Assembly: GCA_903921455.1 (NCBI GenBank)
Contig: CAIXPZ010000268.1
Coordinates: forward strand, 1 to 52,257
DNA from: an uncultured Verrucomicrobia subdivision 3 bacterium
Lineage (GTDB): Bacteria; Verrucomicrobiota; Verrucomicrobiae; Limisphaerales; UBA11358
Length of the DNA stretch: 52,257 bases
Direction: 5' to 3'
Part shown: one piece after another, positions 17,108-27,000 of the stretch
Layout of the letters: each line of letters starts with the position of its first letter
How positions within the stretch are numbered: position 1 is the stretch's first letter
Program-made: the position numbers and the translations under genes
The notes under the pieces: generated by a model
Told to the model about the DNA's origin: nothing
Seen by the model: only the letters and a program-made list of their open reading frames with translations
Databases searched by the model: none

Positions 17108-17965
17108 TCACTTGGCGGCGTAGCCGGGCTTCGGCTTGCCGTCGGCGTCCAGCTTGTCGCAGGCCCAGAGCACTCCCCGCGTGACGAGATCGAGATAGCG
17201 GGCGTCGGCCACCGTCTCATTGTTGTGGCCGATGGTGGTGGAGAAGACGCGGGTCTTGTCCTGGTAGGTGTTCACCCACGCGACGACGAAATCATTGGTC
17301 TTCTGCAGATTCCCGACGCTGTTCTTGATGACTTGGGTTCCATGGGCCAGCGCGTGGGCGGTGGGAAAGACCTGGACGTTATTATAATGCTCCTCGTGGA
17401 TGGTCGTCCAATCGGCCAGGCCTTTCGTGATCGCGTGGTCCGGGGCGGTGAAGCGGATGGCAATGGGCTGCTGCGGGCCGTGGCCGCTGGATTGCAGGCC
17501 GAGGTATTCATACCAGCGGGCGTTTTCCGCGCCGGCCGGCACGGGCTTGCTGAAATTGCCGAACCGGTAGCAGTGCATTGCGCAATGCAGGTTCACGCCG
17601 GGAATCCCATCTTGATGAGGCTTGAGCACGCCCTGGATGATCGCCGGGTCCTTAATATCCGCCGCGCATTCGTCGTGGATGACCACGTCGTAGCCTTTCG
17701 CGTAATCCGGACGGCCATAGATGGGCAGGGCAGGGTGCGTGGTGTCGTCGGCGGAATAGATCACGTCCACGATGACATTCGCGCGCGCCTCGATGCCTTG
17801 CTTGAGGATGTCTTTCTGGTGCAGGTAATCATGGCAGCAGCCGCCGGTGATCAAGAGCGCCTTCAGCGGTTTGGCACTTTCCTGAGCGGACAGGGCCGGC
17901 CCGACCATCAGGGCGCAACCGATCAACAGCAGCCGAGCCCAAGGTGACGAAATTTGATTTTGCAT
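17108..17965 (-). CDS. Secreted ThuA-domain protein (second copy)
   Basis: The start chosen is ATG 17965 (MQNQISSPWARLLLIGCALM), which places the signal peptide at the N terminus; the open frame extends upstream to 18058 without signal character. The mature protein has the ThuA fold: 'KALLITGGCCHDYLHQK', 'YDVVIHDECA', 'GVNLHCAMHCYRFG' and 'FSTTIGHNNETVADARYLDL'. The 285-aa protein differs strongly from its neighbour, with cysteines in 'GGCCHDY' and 'LHCAMHCY', so the two are not recent duplicates. It is probably periplasmic. It is divergent from the Gfo/Idh/MocA gene (178 bp between starts), so the two may share a control region. Confidence 0.85.
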   Translation of the reverse strand: MQNQISSPWARLLLIGCALMVGPALSAQESAKPLKALLITGGCCHDYLHQKDILKQGIEARANVIVDVIYSADDTTHPALPIYGRPDYAKGYDVVIHDECAADIKDPAIIQGVLKPHQDGIPGVNLHCAMHCYRFGNFSKPVPAGAENARWYEYLGLQSSGHGPQQPIAIRFTAPDHAITKGLADWTTIHEEHYNNVQVFPTAHALAHGTQVIKNSVGNLQKTNDFVVAWVNTYQDKTRVFSTTIGHNNETVADARYLDLVTRGVLWACDKLDADGKPKPGYAAK

Positions 17966-18143
17966 GGCGTTTGTTAGCACGGGGCAATAGTTCAGACAAG
18001 CGGGAAAGCCCAGTGGCGGCGCCCGGGAGGTGTGGTTGTGGTTGACACGTGGCGCCATTGTTGGTGATTTAAGCGCCGCACCCGATTATTATTTAACCAA
18101 AACCATCGCACCGCCGTCCATCATAACTCTGTCATCTAATATT

Positions 18144-19424
18144 ATGTCAAACTCCCTAATCATGCCTCGTCGCCACTTCATCCGAAATGTCGCCATCGCG
18201 GGCGCCGCCCTCTCGGCCTTGCCCCTATTTAATATCCGCGCGCAGGGCGCTGGCAAAAAGTTCAAGATCGGGCTGGTCGGCTGCGGTGGCCGCGGCAACG
18301 GCGCCGTGGAAAACATTCTCGAAGCTGCCAAGATCGCGGGCTGCGAGATCGAAGTCTATGCGCTTGCCGATTTCTTCCCGGCGCGGGCCAATGACACCGC
18401 CAAGAAACACGGCGTCGCCGCTGAGCGCGTTTTCACCGGCCCGACCGCGTATCAACAAGTGATGGCCCAGCCCATCGACATCGTGCTGCTCGCCACGCCC
18501 CCGGTGTTCCGCCCCGTGCATTTCACCGCCGCGGTCAATGCCGGCAAGCATGTCTTCATTGAAAAGCCCGTCGCGGTCGATCCCGTCGGCGCGCGCCAGA
18601 TCATCGCCAGCGGTGAAATCGCCAAGCAGAAGGGCCTCACCGTCGTCGCCGGCACCCAGCGCCGCCACATGAGCAATTATCTGCGCAACCAATATGCCGT
18701 CGCCAACGGCGCCATCGGCAAGATCGTCGGCGGCACCGTCAGCTGGTGCATGGGCCGCCTCTGGTTCAAGAACCGCGAGGCCGGCGAGAGCGACGCCAGC
18801 TACCTCGTGCGCAACTGGACCAGCTTTGCCGAGATGTCCGGCGACCACATCGTCGAGCAGCACGTCCACAATCTCGACGTCGCCAACTGGTTCATCGGCC
18901 ACACCCCGCAATACGCCGTCGGCTTCGGCGGGCGCGCCCGGCGGCAGACCGGCGACCAGTTCGACTTCTTCAGCGTTGATTTCGGCTATCCCGATGACGT
19001 CCACATCCACAGCATGTGCCGCCAGGTCAACGGCACTTACAATGCCGTGAACGAATTCTTCAACGGCACCGAGGGCACCACGTTCGGCGGCGGCAAGATG
19101 AATTCCGCCAGGCTCGCCCAGCTCAAAGTTCCGGAGTTCAAGACGCACGAGAACGGCCAGGTGCAGGAGCACGTGGACCTGCTGCAAAGCATCCTCTCCG
19201 GCCAGCCGGTCAACGGCGCGCAGACCGTCGCCGAATCCACCCTGACGGCCATCATGGGCCGGATCTCCTGCTACACCGGCCAGATGGTGCGGTGGTCCGA
19301 CCTGACGACGAACACCAGTTCGCCCTGGTATAATCTGTCCCTCTCGCCCTCGGCCGCCGACTTCGAGGCCGGCAAGGTCGTCGCGCCCAAGGACAATGTC
19401 TGGCCCGTCCCCGGCGAAGCCTGA
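18144..19424 (+). CDS. Tat-exported Gfo/Idh/MocA-family oxidoreductase
   Basis: The start chosen is ATG 18144 (MSNSLIMPRRHFIRNVA); an internal ATG at 18162 is also possible. The N terminus has a twin-arginine signal ('PRRHFIRNVAIAGAALSALP'), so the protein is exported folded, presumably with NAD(P) bound. The Rossmann domain follows: 'KIGLVGCGGRGNGAVENIL' and 'EKPVAVDP', where the 'E-K-P' motif carries the conserved catalytic lysine. The second half is the alpha/beta substrate domain ('GDHIVEQHVHNLDVANWF', with the histidine pair). The product has 426 aa. Such exported enzymes oxidise or otherwise process sugars; in planctomycetes and verrucomicrobia they are very numerous and individual substrates are unknown. 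ThuA and epimerase neighbours point to 3-keto-sugar metabolism. Confidence 0.88.
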   Translation: MSNSLIMPRRHFIRNVAIAGAALSALPLFNIRAQGAGKKFKIGLVGCGGRGNGAVENILEAAKIAGCEIEVYALADFFPARANDTAKKHGVAAERVFTGPTAYQQVMAQPIDIVLLATPPVFRPVHFTAAVNAGKHVFIEKPVAVDPVGARQIIASGEIAKQKGLTVVAGTQRRHMSNYLRNQYAVANGAIGKIVGGTVSWCMGRLWFKNREAGESDASYLVRNWTSFAEMSGDHIVEQHVHNLDVANWFIGHTPQYAVGFGGRARRQTGDQFDFFSVDFGYPDDVHIHSMCRQVNGTYNAVNEFFNGTEGTTFGGGKMNSARLAQLKVPEFKTHENGQVQEHVDLLQSILSGQPVNGAQTVAESTLTAIMGRISCYTGQMVRWSDLTTNTSSPWYNLSLSPSAADFEAGKVVAPKDNVWPVPGEA

Positions 19425-19446
19425 CGCTCCGCTCCTTTCATCAGGC

Positions 19447-19479
19447 CGCGCCACGGGAGTCAAACCCTTCCGTGGCGCG
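19447..19479 (+). terminator. Hairpin after the Gfo/Idh/MocA gene
   Basis: A perfect 10-bp stem, CGCGCCACGG with CCGTGGCGCG, and a 13-base loop starts 22 bases after the stop codon. It is followed by CTTGCGTTAAG rather than a clean T run. It looks like a terminator or an mRNA-end stabiliser. Confidence 0.55.
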
Positions 19480-19532
19480 CTTGCGTTAAGACTTCCATCC
19501 TCATCCGGTTGGATTGCATTGTCCGACCGAAA

Positions 19533-19607
19533 ATGATTTCGGTTTTGGGTAACTGTGATTCGTTCGCCTTCAATCTGGTGTAATATCTGGGCGAACTGGG
19601 GGGCGGA
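19533..19607 (+). pseudogene. 5' fragment of a pabA/trpG-like gene
   Basis: About 75 bases from ATG 19533 align with the start of the intact glutamine amidotransferase gene at 38043. By hand count there are 12 mismatches and one single-base gap, about 84% identity. The translation starts M-I-S-V-L-G-N-C-D-S-F-A-F-N-L-V and then hits an in-frame TAA where the intact gene has CAG; a one-base insertion follows. Similarity fades after 19607. It is a dead remnant of a duplicated or transferred gene, not an expressed gene. Confidence 0.75.
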
Positions 19608-19857
19608 ATTCCAAGCTCGGGCTTGGAAAATGTGAAATTTTTGAGTCAGATTGTGCCGCAGTTATTTTAGTGCAGTTCTAGGGTTTTGATATACAGGAAA
19701 GCTAGTAATCTTCCAGTTCGTTGCGCGCGATTGAAATAGCACCGTTTCGCCAAGTCAGCAAAATGATACGCGCCAATACCCCGGCACCAGTCGCACTAGC
19801 TTCGGTCTCAGAAAAGTAAGCATCTGTGATTATGTTCGCCTGGCCTGACAACCGTTC

Positions 19858-20515
19858 TCATTTGATTTCCGTGAGTCTATTCATGGCCTGCCCCCATTAC
19901 TTCTCCAATGATATCCTTGGTTGCTGGGCGACTGCTCGGCAGGTTGCCAGAATTCCCTGGTGCTCACGAATGCGATGTTACCCTTAAATTCAGCCGGTTC
20001 GGCGGCGGCTTAAGCCTTCATCAGGGTCAGCGCGTGTCGATTTTTCTCGTTCGTGCCGGTCATACCGGTTTCGGCAATCCCGAATGGGATTGAGCGCACC
20101 CAAGTCTTTCCTTATGTCCTGGTTGAAATTGACCATGTTTGTTCGTATTCCGCTTTGAACTTGTCGTTGCCCCGGTCGTTCCAGCCCTGATGTCAGCCGA
20201 ATCCAGCCAGCACATAGTTGCCTTCCGAACCGAGCCCCAGTTGTTTGATATTTGCCAGTGCGGCTTTGGTGAGTGACACGGTTTCCTGGTAGTATTTACC
20301 CAAGTTTGCCGGGTCTTTGGCAACGGCGTCATCCGTTTTCTCGCCGAGAGAGTAGGGGGCCTTGCCGGAGCTGGGCGGGCGAAAATCCACGGCCAGGCTC
20401 TTGCCGCCCCCCACTCACTTGATGATTAACACGGGAGCTTCGAGGGCGATGCCCAGGACCCAGCCAAAACCCAGTTCAGGGCCAATCATAATGTCGCGGG
20501 CAACATATGCAAGTT
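19858..20515 (-). pseudogene. Decayed sialate O-acetylesterase-type (SASA, DUF303) gene
   Basis: Reading the minus strand in shifting frames gives recognisable carbohydrate acetylesterase sequence. It includes 'IGPELGFGWVLGIAL' then 'APVLIIK' and a stop; 'GGGKSLAVDFRPPSSG'; 'NYVLAGFG', a stop, then 'HQGWNDRGNDKF'; 'VNFNQDIRKDLGALNP'; 'IAETGMTGTNEKNRHALTL'; 'EFKGNIAFVSTREFWQPAEQ'; and the end 'WGQAMNRLTEIK' with a terminal TGA at 19858-19860. The pieces occur in the order of a normal SASA enzyme but are separated by at least four stops or frameshifts, so the gene is dead. The 5' half is missing or unrecognisable beyond about 20515. It belongs to a different subgroup from the intact acetylesterase at 22309-23865. 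Confidence 0.8.
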
Positions 20516-20623
20516 GGCATGCTTGCTTACCGTGTTTTGAATATCAGCGCGTGAGCCGATTATTTTATCGGGCTATTAGATCTGACCGTTCTGCAAAGAT
20601 TCACAATCGTAGGGTTAGCCGCC

Positions 20624-22267
20624 TTATCGCGCTGCTTGGCGAGTAACGATCGGCACATAGCCCGCTTCCAGGCCCTTGGGCGGCTTCACGATGAGCGCGG
20701 GATCCAACGCGACCAGTTTGCCGCGGGTCGGCGGTGACATGTAATTACAGTCAATCGGCCAGTTCGCGTGCAGCTTCTCCACGAAGTCTTGCAGCTTGGC
20801 CTTTTTCTCCGCGCTCCAGTGATATTGCTGGAACGAGGGTTGATCCACGAAGCGATACCACGAATAGGTCGCCACGGAACCATCCGCGAGTTTGGCTGTG
20901 AAGGGGCCGAGTTTTGGACCGGGCTGCGCCCACGCGCCGTTAGTTGGCGAGGTGTAAGGCGGCCCGGGCCGAGCCAGCTTGAATGTCTGTGATGGCAATT
21001 CAGTTTCCCCCGGCACGGCCGCCGCCGCTACCGGAGAGCATTTTTTATCGGTGCGTTTGAAGTATTGCGGGAACACACCACTCGGACTGATGTCGTTCGT
21101 GAACCACTGCAGCCCCCAGATGTTGCCCTCAAAAATCCGCGTGTCAAAAACCTGCTCGACGCCGACGATTTTCTGGCCGGCTTGGTCGAAATGCGGCGAG
21201 TGCGTATTGAGCTTTGGTTGCCACGCCCCATTCGTGTCGAACTTTCCCGAGCAGGCAGCGCCGCCGTCGCGCCACGACTTGAAGGCGTCGAAGAGCGCTG
21301 CTTTCGAATAGTAAGTGACATCTTGCACGAGGTAGGCGCGCCTTTGGGCGTCCACGGGAAACTGTAGCTTCGGCAACTTCGTATAAATCGTGTCGTGACT
21401 GTCCGTCCCAGCGAAGCCCGGCACAGTGTTAATTTCCATGGCCCCGCCGCCGATAATTCCCGGTCGCGCATCGAGTCCGCGACGGTAGAGATACGAATCG
21501 TTGAACAGCTTGCCGATTTTGCTCCACGTCTCTGGAATGTAAAAAGCGATCGGGCCTTTGAAATTAGCGGCGTTGAGGAAGCAGGTCCAACTTTGATCGC
21601 CTGTCGGCGGGTCGTTGGTGGTGGGCTCGGTGAATGGCAACGCCATCCAAGTGTAGCCGAGGAATTCGCCATTGGGATGACCTTGAAATGGCAACCCATC
21701 CGGCGGAATCAACAGCCGGTTGCTCAATTGCGCTACCCCAAGACGATTATCCGGTAGTGCTTCGTTGCTGTAAAAGAATGACCAGCCGGGCGAACCGACT
21801 TCGTAATCGTAGCATTGTGGCGTGCCGTTCATGCTGAACTTTGGCGGGCCATAGCGAAAGTGATTGCCGCGCCAATAGCCCAATCCCCCTTCCACGGTCT
21901 GGAAAACGCTGCCCCAAGTCGGGCCGCGCTCCTTCCACGTGCGAGCCAGAGTGCCCTTCGGCGCGAGCGGTGTGTCTTTGTCGTCCGAATTGTCGGGTAG
22001 GATCCATGTGCCGGGCAGGCCGATTTGAAAACCGGCCAGCGGTTGGCTCACCAAAGGCCAGACCGCCGAGTAGAATCCCATGCCGGCGGTAAAGCTGGAC
22101 TGCGGTGGAAATTTTTCGTGGCCGTAGCTGATGTAGCCATGCAAGCCTTGGAAGTTCGGGGTGATTGTGGCTGGTTTATTCTCGGCGGCGACTACGCAGC
22201 ACATTGCTTCAGCCACCAGCCACACAGTGGCAATTCTAAAAAACATTTGAATCAGACGTGCGCCCAT
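20624..22267 (-). CDS. Secreted protein of unknown function (no family recognised)
   Basis: The start chosen is ATG 22267, 41 bp after the stop of the acetylesterase gene; ATG 22246 is an alternative that starts directly at the signal peptide ('MFFRIATVWLVAEAMCCVVA', cleaved near AA-E). The product (547 aa) is rich in Trp, Tyr, Gly and Pro: 'QGLHGYISYGHEKFPPQSSF', 'EGGLGYWRGNHFRYGPPKF', 'GPIAFYIPETWSKIG', 'GGAMEINTVPGFAGTDSHD' and 'WSAEKKAKLQDFVEKLHANW'. The aromatic-rich, beta-type composition suits an extracellular carbohydrate-active protein, but I recognise no catalytic motif. Its position behind an acetylesterase and near sulfatases and glycosidases supports a role in glycan processing; this is inference only. 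Confidence 0.75.
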   Translation of the reverse strand: MGARLIQMFFRIATVWLVAEAMCCVVAAENKPATITPNFQGLHGYISYGHEKFPPQSSFTAGMGFYSAVWPLVSQPLAGFQIGLPGTWILPDNSDDKDTPLAPKGTLARTWKERGPTWGSVFQTVEGGLGYWRGNHFRYGPPKFSMNGTPQCYDYEVGSPGWSFFYSNEALPDNRLGVAQLSNRLLIPPDGLPFQGHPNGEFLGYTWMALPFTEPTTNDPPTGDQSWTCFLNAANFKGPIAFYIPETWSKIGKLFNDSYLYRRGLDARPGIIGGGAMEINTVPGFAGTDSHDTIYTKLPKLQFPVDAQRRAYLVQDVTYYSKAALFDAFKSWRDGGAACSGKFDTNGAWQPKLNTHSPHFDQAGQKIVGVEQVFDTRIFEGNIWGLQWFTNDISPSGVFPQYFKRTDKKCSPVAAAAVPGETELPSQTFKLARPGPPYTSPTNGAWAQPGPKLGPFTAKLADGSVATYSWYRFVDQPSFQQYHWSAEKKAKLQDFVEKLHANWPIDCNYMSPPTRGKLVALDPALIVKPPKGLEAGYVPIVTRQAAR

Positions 22268-22308
22268 TTCGGCTAATGGTTGTGCGTAGCGTTTCCAAAA
22301 TATCAATA

Positions 22309-23865
22309 TCACTTCCAATCGTCCGTTCGGAATGGCGAAGCCGGCAGGCCTGCGCCGTTGAACAGATTGCAGTCGGGATTCGCCGCCCAGGCGTAGCGCA
22401 CGGCTCTTGGCGATTTCACTTCCGGGCTGGAGACAATGACTTGGTCGCCCTCAATGCGCGCTTTGGCCCAAACCCAGCGATGGTCTTCACCCGCGATGGC
22501 AAAGCCTTTCAGATCGCCATCTTTGGCAACCAAGCCACCGTCCGTATTCTTAAACGACAAGGTTATTTCATCGCCGTTGACTTTATGTCCGTCCGGCAGC
22601 GGGCCGGAATAGGGAATGTCTTTGCCATAAACTTTGGCGAGCGCCCAAAGCGCCAGCCGGTGACCGACGGCCTGTTTGTTTTTGGGATGAATATTATTTG
22701 CCTCGCCCACATCCACCGTGATCGCCATGCCGGTGTTGTTTACGGCGAGGGTATGCAACATGCATTCGCGGACGACGCACCAGTTGTTGTAGTTGGTTCC
22801 AACCGGCGCTTTGGTTTGCGGATGAAAATTCGGCAACTGGACCCAGGCGAACGGAAAATCGCCTTCGTCCCAGCGTTGCCGCCAATCTTGAATCATCAGC
22901 GAAAGCTGAAGGGCATACAGTTTTGCGAGATCATTCGCGGCGTTATTTTCGCCCTGATACCAGATCGCGCCCCGAATCGCGTAGGGGATGATGGGGGCAA
23001 TCATCCCATTGAACATGTTCGCGGGATAATTCTTGTCGATTCTTGGATCACCTTTCTTTTGCGGCTGCGGCGGAATCGTTTTGCCCTCGGCTTTTAGTTT
23101 AGCCGTGTTGCTGGTCCAGTGCGCCAGCGCGCGGACGTATTCGGTTTGCGCCTTTGCTTCGTCATAAGGATGCAGCGTGGCCTGCCAATTTTTTAACACC
23201 GGTCCCAACTCCGGCTTGGCTTCCATGCTGGCCATGCTGGACCACGTTTCGATGGGAGTGCCACCCCAGGAAGCTTGCACCAATCCCACCGGCCCCCCCA
23301 GTTGCTGGTGTAACTCCCGGCCAAAAAAGTAAGCGGCGGCTGAAAAGTTCCCAACCGTTTCGGGCGAACAAACCACCCATTTGCCCCCGCAGTTCTTTTG
23401 AGGTGTGATGGCGGGGTGCCGCTCCACGAAAAAGCCCCGGATCTGCGGAAATTTTGCGGACGCTTTTTCCTTCCAAGAGTTCGTGACATCGTTCACAGAC
23501 AACTGCATGTTCGACTGCCCGGAAGCCAGCCAGACTTCCCCCACCAATACATCCTCGATGACGATGGTATTGTGGCCCGCGATTGTTAGCGTCAATGGAC
23601 CGTCCGCGGAAAGTTTGCCCAGCTTGAGTTTCCAATTGCCGGCAGCATCCGCCGTCGCCGTTTCGGTTTGTCCCACCACGCTGACGGAGACGGTCTCGCC
23701 GGGATCAGCCCACCCCCAAACTGGCACTGCCACATTCCGTTGCAACACCATGTGGTCGGAAAAGATTGATGGCAACTTCACATCGGCGCGGGCAGGGCTT
23801 TCGATAAGAAAGAATGCTGCCAGCAACGAGACGCGGGAGAAGGTATTGCAGGTAAATAGTTTCAT
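22309..23865 (-). CDS. Sialate O-acetylesterase-type carbohydrate esterase (SGNH fold)
   Basis: The product has 518 aa with a signal peptide ('MKLFTCNTFSRVSLLAAFFL', cleaved near ARA-D). A beta-sandwich part follows ('LPSIFSDHMVLQRNVAVPVW') and then the SGNH hydrolase domain. The nucleophile is Ser118 in 'ASGQSNM', with block II 'WGGTPIETWSS', the Gln/Glu-containing 'IWYQGENNAAND' and the catalytic Asp/His region 'EANNIHPKNKQAVGHRLA'. These enzymes remove acetyl groups from sialic acids, xylans or other acylated glycans; the substrate here is not known. It acts in the periplasm or outside the cell. It is the first gene of a two-gene minus-strand unit, with the unknown secreted protein downstream. 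Confidence 0.88.
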   Translation of the reverse strand: MKLFTCNTFSRVSLLAAFFLIESPARADVKLPSIFSDHMVLQRNVAVPVWGWADPGETVSVSVVGQTETATADAAGNWKLKLGKLSADGPLTLTIAGHNTIVIEDVLVGEVWLASGQSNMQLSVNDVTNSWKEKASAKFPQIRGFFVERHPAITPQKNCGGKWVVCSPETVGNFSAAAYFFGRELHQQLGGPVGLVQASWGGTPIETWSSMASMEAKPELGPVLKNWQATLHPYDEAKAQTEYVRALAHWTSNTAKLKAEGKTIPPQPQKKGDPRIDKNYPANMFNGMIAPIIPYAIRGAIWYQGENNAANDLAKLYALQLSLMIQDWRQRWDEGDFPFAWVQLPNFHPQTKAPVGTNYNNWCVVRECMLHTLAVNNTGMAITVDVGEANNIHPKNKQAVGHRLALWALAKVYGKDIPYSGPLPDGHKVNGDEITLSFKNTDGGLVAKDGDLKGFAIAGEDHRWVWAKARIEGDQVIVSSPEVKSPRAVRYAWAANPDCNLFNGAGLPASPFRTDDWK

Positions 23866-24090
23866 TTAAGGGGAGGGTTTGATGCCAAGGCTAATCAATT
23901 GGTGAGGTCTTTGGCAGCACGAGATTTCGGGGTGGTGCAGGGCGGTGAAATTGATTGTTTCATGGGATGCCTGCCCGCATGCTAAAGGTAAGTCACCCTT
24001 GAAACACCTGAAAAATTTCTGGTCACATTGGCGTTGGCTGGATTGAGGATGAAGGTGTAGATTTTGCGAACGTCCTAGAATAATAGATTT

Positions 24091-27000
24091 ATGCGTAAAT
24101 TTTTGATTGCCGGGTTTATCGCAGCCTGGTGCGTAATCGCGGTTATTTTTTGGCGGTACGAGAATGATGCCGGACTTAAAAAATCACCTGCGCCGGCGGC
24201 GGTAAGTGTGAAAAATGGCATTTTAGACGCCGCCCCACTTCCGGTCCCGACGACAAACGCGGCGGCCTTTTTACCGGCGGTTCCAGCGCCCGCGCCACAA
24301 AAGCGGGCGTGGGATTATGCTTTTTTTCAGCAATTGACAAATTCTGCGGGCGGCTCGGCAATCCGGTTCGCACTCACGGATGGAAAGTTCGCCAGCGGGG
24401 TCATCCAGCACAACGAACACACCAACGGCGAATTGATTTATGTTTCCGGCACGCTCTCATCGCCGGAGCCGGGCCGGTTTTTCTTTCAGAAGCAGACGCT
24501 GCCGGGCAAGCAGGGCGACTTTGCGGGCGTGGTGGAATTTCCCGGCAGCAAGACGGCATGGCGCATCGAGCCGAGCGGGCCGGGCGGAAAATCCGAGTTG
24601 GTCGCGCGCCGGCTGGACGAGGTGATTTGCTACGCGATGCCGGCGGCGGATCCCTCGCTGCTTGACACGAATGCGTCCGAAGAAATGCCGCCGCTGCGGC
24701 CGGACCAGGTGCCCGACTATGTGCCGTATTACAATGACGGAATCATTTCGCTCCAGAGTCTGCCGGGGACGATCGGCGTGCTTTACATTGATTTTCGCGG
24801 CGGCTACACGCCGACGTGGGGCGGCATCACTTACCAGAAGCCGAACGTCAGCAACGCGCAAATCAAGGACGTATGGAAACGTGTGGCCGAGGATTACATG
24901 CCGTTCAACATCAACGTGACGACGGACATCAAAGTTTATCAAGCCGCCCCGGAGAATAGCCGCCAACGTTGTATTTGCACGCCGACAACCACGGCTGCGC
25001 CAGGCGCCGGCGGTGTGTCCTATATGAATTCCTGGAACACGACCGGAGACACGCCCAACTGGTCATTTTACAGCTCGGGCAAATCGGCGGCGGAAGTCAT
25101 CGCGCACGAGTGTGGTCATGCTTTAGGTTTGGGCCACCAAGGCAACAGCACCTCAGGTTACGACTATGGCCATGCCGGTCCGGGCACGACGGGCTGGGGG
25201 CCAATCATGGGCGCGGGCTATTACCAGCCCGTTACCGAATGGGCCAAGGGTGAGTATCTGGACGCCAACAACACGCAGGACGAATTGAACGTCATCGTCA
25301 GCAACAACAATAACGTGGATTACCGCACCGACGACACCGATGCGACGCTGGCCACGGCGCGTTACCTGGAAATCTATTCCAACTACACCGCGATCGCCGA
25401 GGGCGTCATCGAGATGACCGGCGACACGGACGCGTTTCGTTTCACAACGGCTGGAGGCACGGTTTTGTTGACGGCTTATCCGGTGGCGACGAATGACTGG
25501 GCGGACCTTGCCGTTATGGCCACGCTCGCAGACGGCACGGACACAATCATCGCCAGCAACAATCCGCAGAACGTCCTGACTGCCAGCATCGCGACGAATT
25601 TGCCCGCTGGCACTTACACGTTTCGCGTGACCGGCGCAGGCCGCAACGATCCTTCCACGAACGGATTCTCAAATTACGCCAGCCTCGGTTACTATTCCGT
25701 CACCGGCACGGTTGCCAGCGCGACCCTACCGTCCCGCTTCATCATTGGCGAAAATACCACGAATGGATTCTTCGTTGGCACCATCAGCGCGACGAATCTC
25801 GGCACGGATCCGTTGAATTATTTCATCGTTTCCGGCAACACCTCCAACACCTTCGCGCTGGATGACAATGGCGTGTTGTCCGTGGCGAACGCAGCGGCGC
25901 TGGACTACGAGTCGCTTGCCAAAAATACTCAATACGCCGTACAGTTTGAGATGTTCGTCAACATCACCAACACGGCGAACCCGTCGCTGACCGAATTGAA
26001 CCGCCGCGTAGTGGTGCAGGTGACCAACGTGAATGAAGCGCCGCTAATCATTGGGTTTACGAACTTGCTCATCGCCCACACGCAGCCCGGCTCGGTGGCG
26101 GGCACGCTGCAAGCTTCCGATCCCGACGCTTACACAGTGCTGACATTGGCCATCGTTTCCGGTAACAGCAACGCTATGTTCACGGTTGATAGCGCGACGG
26201 GAAATCTGATTGTCGTCGGCGATTTGGATCCAGCGGTGCAAAGTGTTTATAATCTCGCGATCAAGGCCGCTGATAATGGCACTCCGTCGCTCAGCGCTAC
26301 CAATTATGTCCAGATTAATGTCTCGACCAATTCTTCACCATTCCAGCCCGGCATTATTTCCTACGCGATTTACGACGGCGTTGGTAGCGGCGTTTTTGTC
26401 AGCAACCTGACCAGCAACGCGCGGTTTCCGGCTGACCCGACATCGGAACGGCAGATTACTTCGGCCGAGGGCGATTCAAATCGCGCCGACAGCTATGGCT
26501 CAGTGCTGCGCGGCTATCTGATTCCACCCGTTTCGGGAAATTACTATTTTTACCTCGCTACCGACGACAACGGCGAGCTGTGGATGAGCACCACGACCAA
26601 CCCTACCAGCATGACGCTCATCGCCAGCATAAGTGGTTCCAGCAGCTATGCCTCGCCGGAACAATGGAACAAATATTCCAGTCAGAAATCCGCCGCGCGC
26701 TCCCTCACGGCCGGCCAGGCTTATTATATCGAAGCGCGGCAGAAAGAAGGATCCGGCGGCGACAATCTGGCGGTCGGCTGGTCCGGCCCTGCCACCAGTA
26801 ACCAGACCAACGTCATCGCCGGTCTCTATCTAGCGCCCTATTTTGTGAATTATGTGCCGCACCTCGTCAGCTTCACGAATGTGGTTCATCGCGATGCTCT
26901 GGCTGGATTCTTGATTGACCAGTTGACCGTGACCGACGTGAACACGAACGACCAGCACACTTTTTCTATCATCAGTGGTAATTCCGGTGGCATCTTTGGC

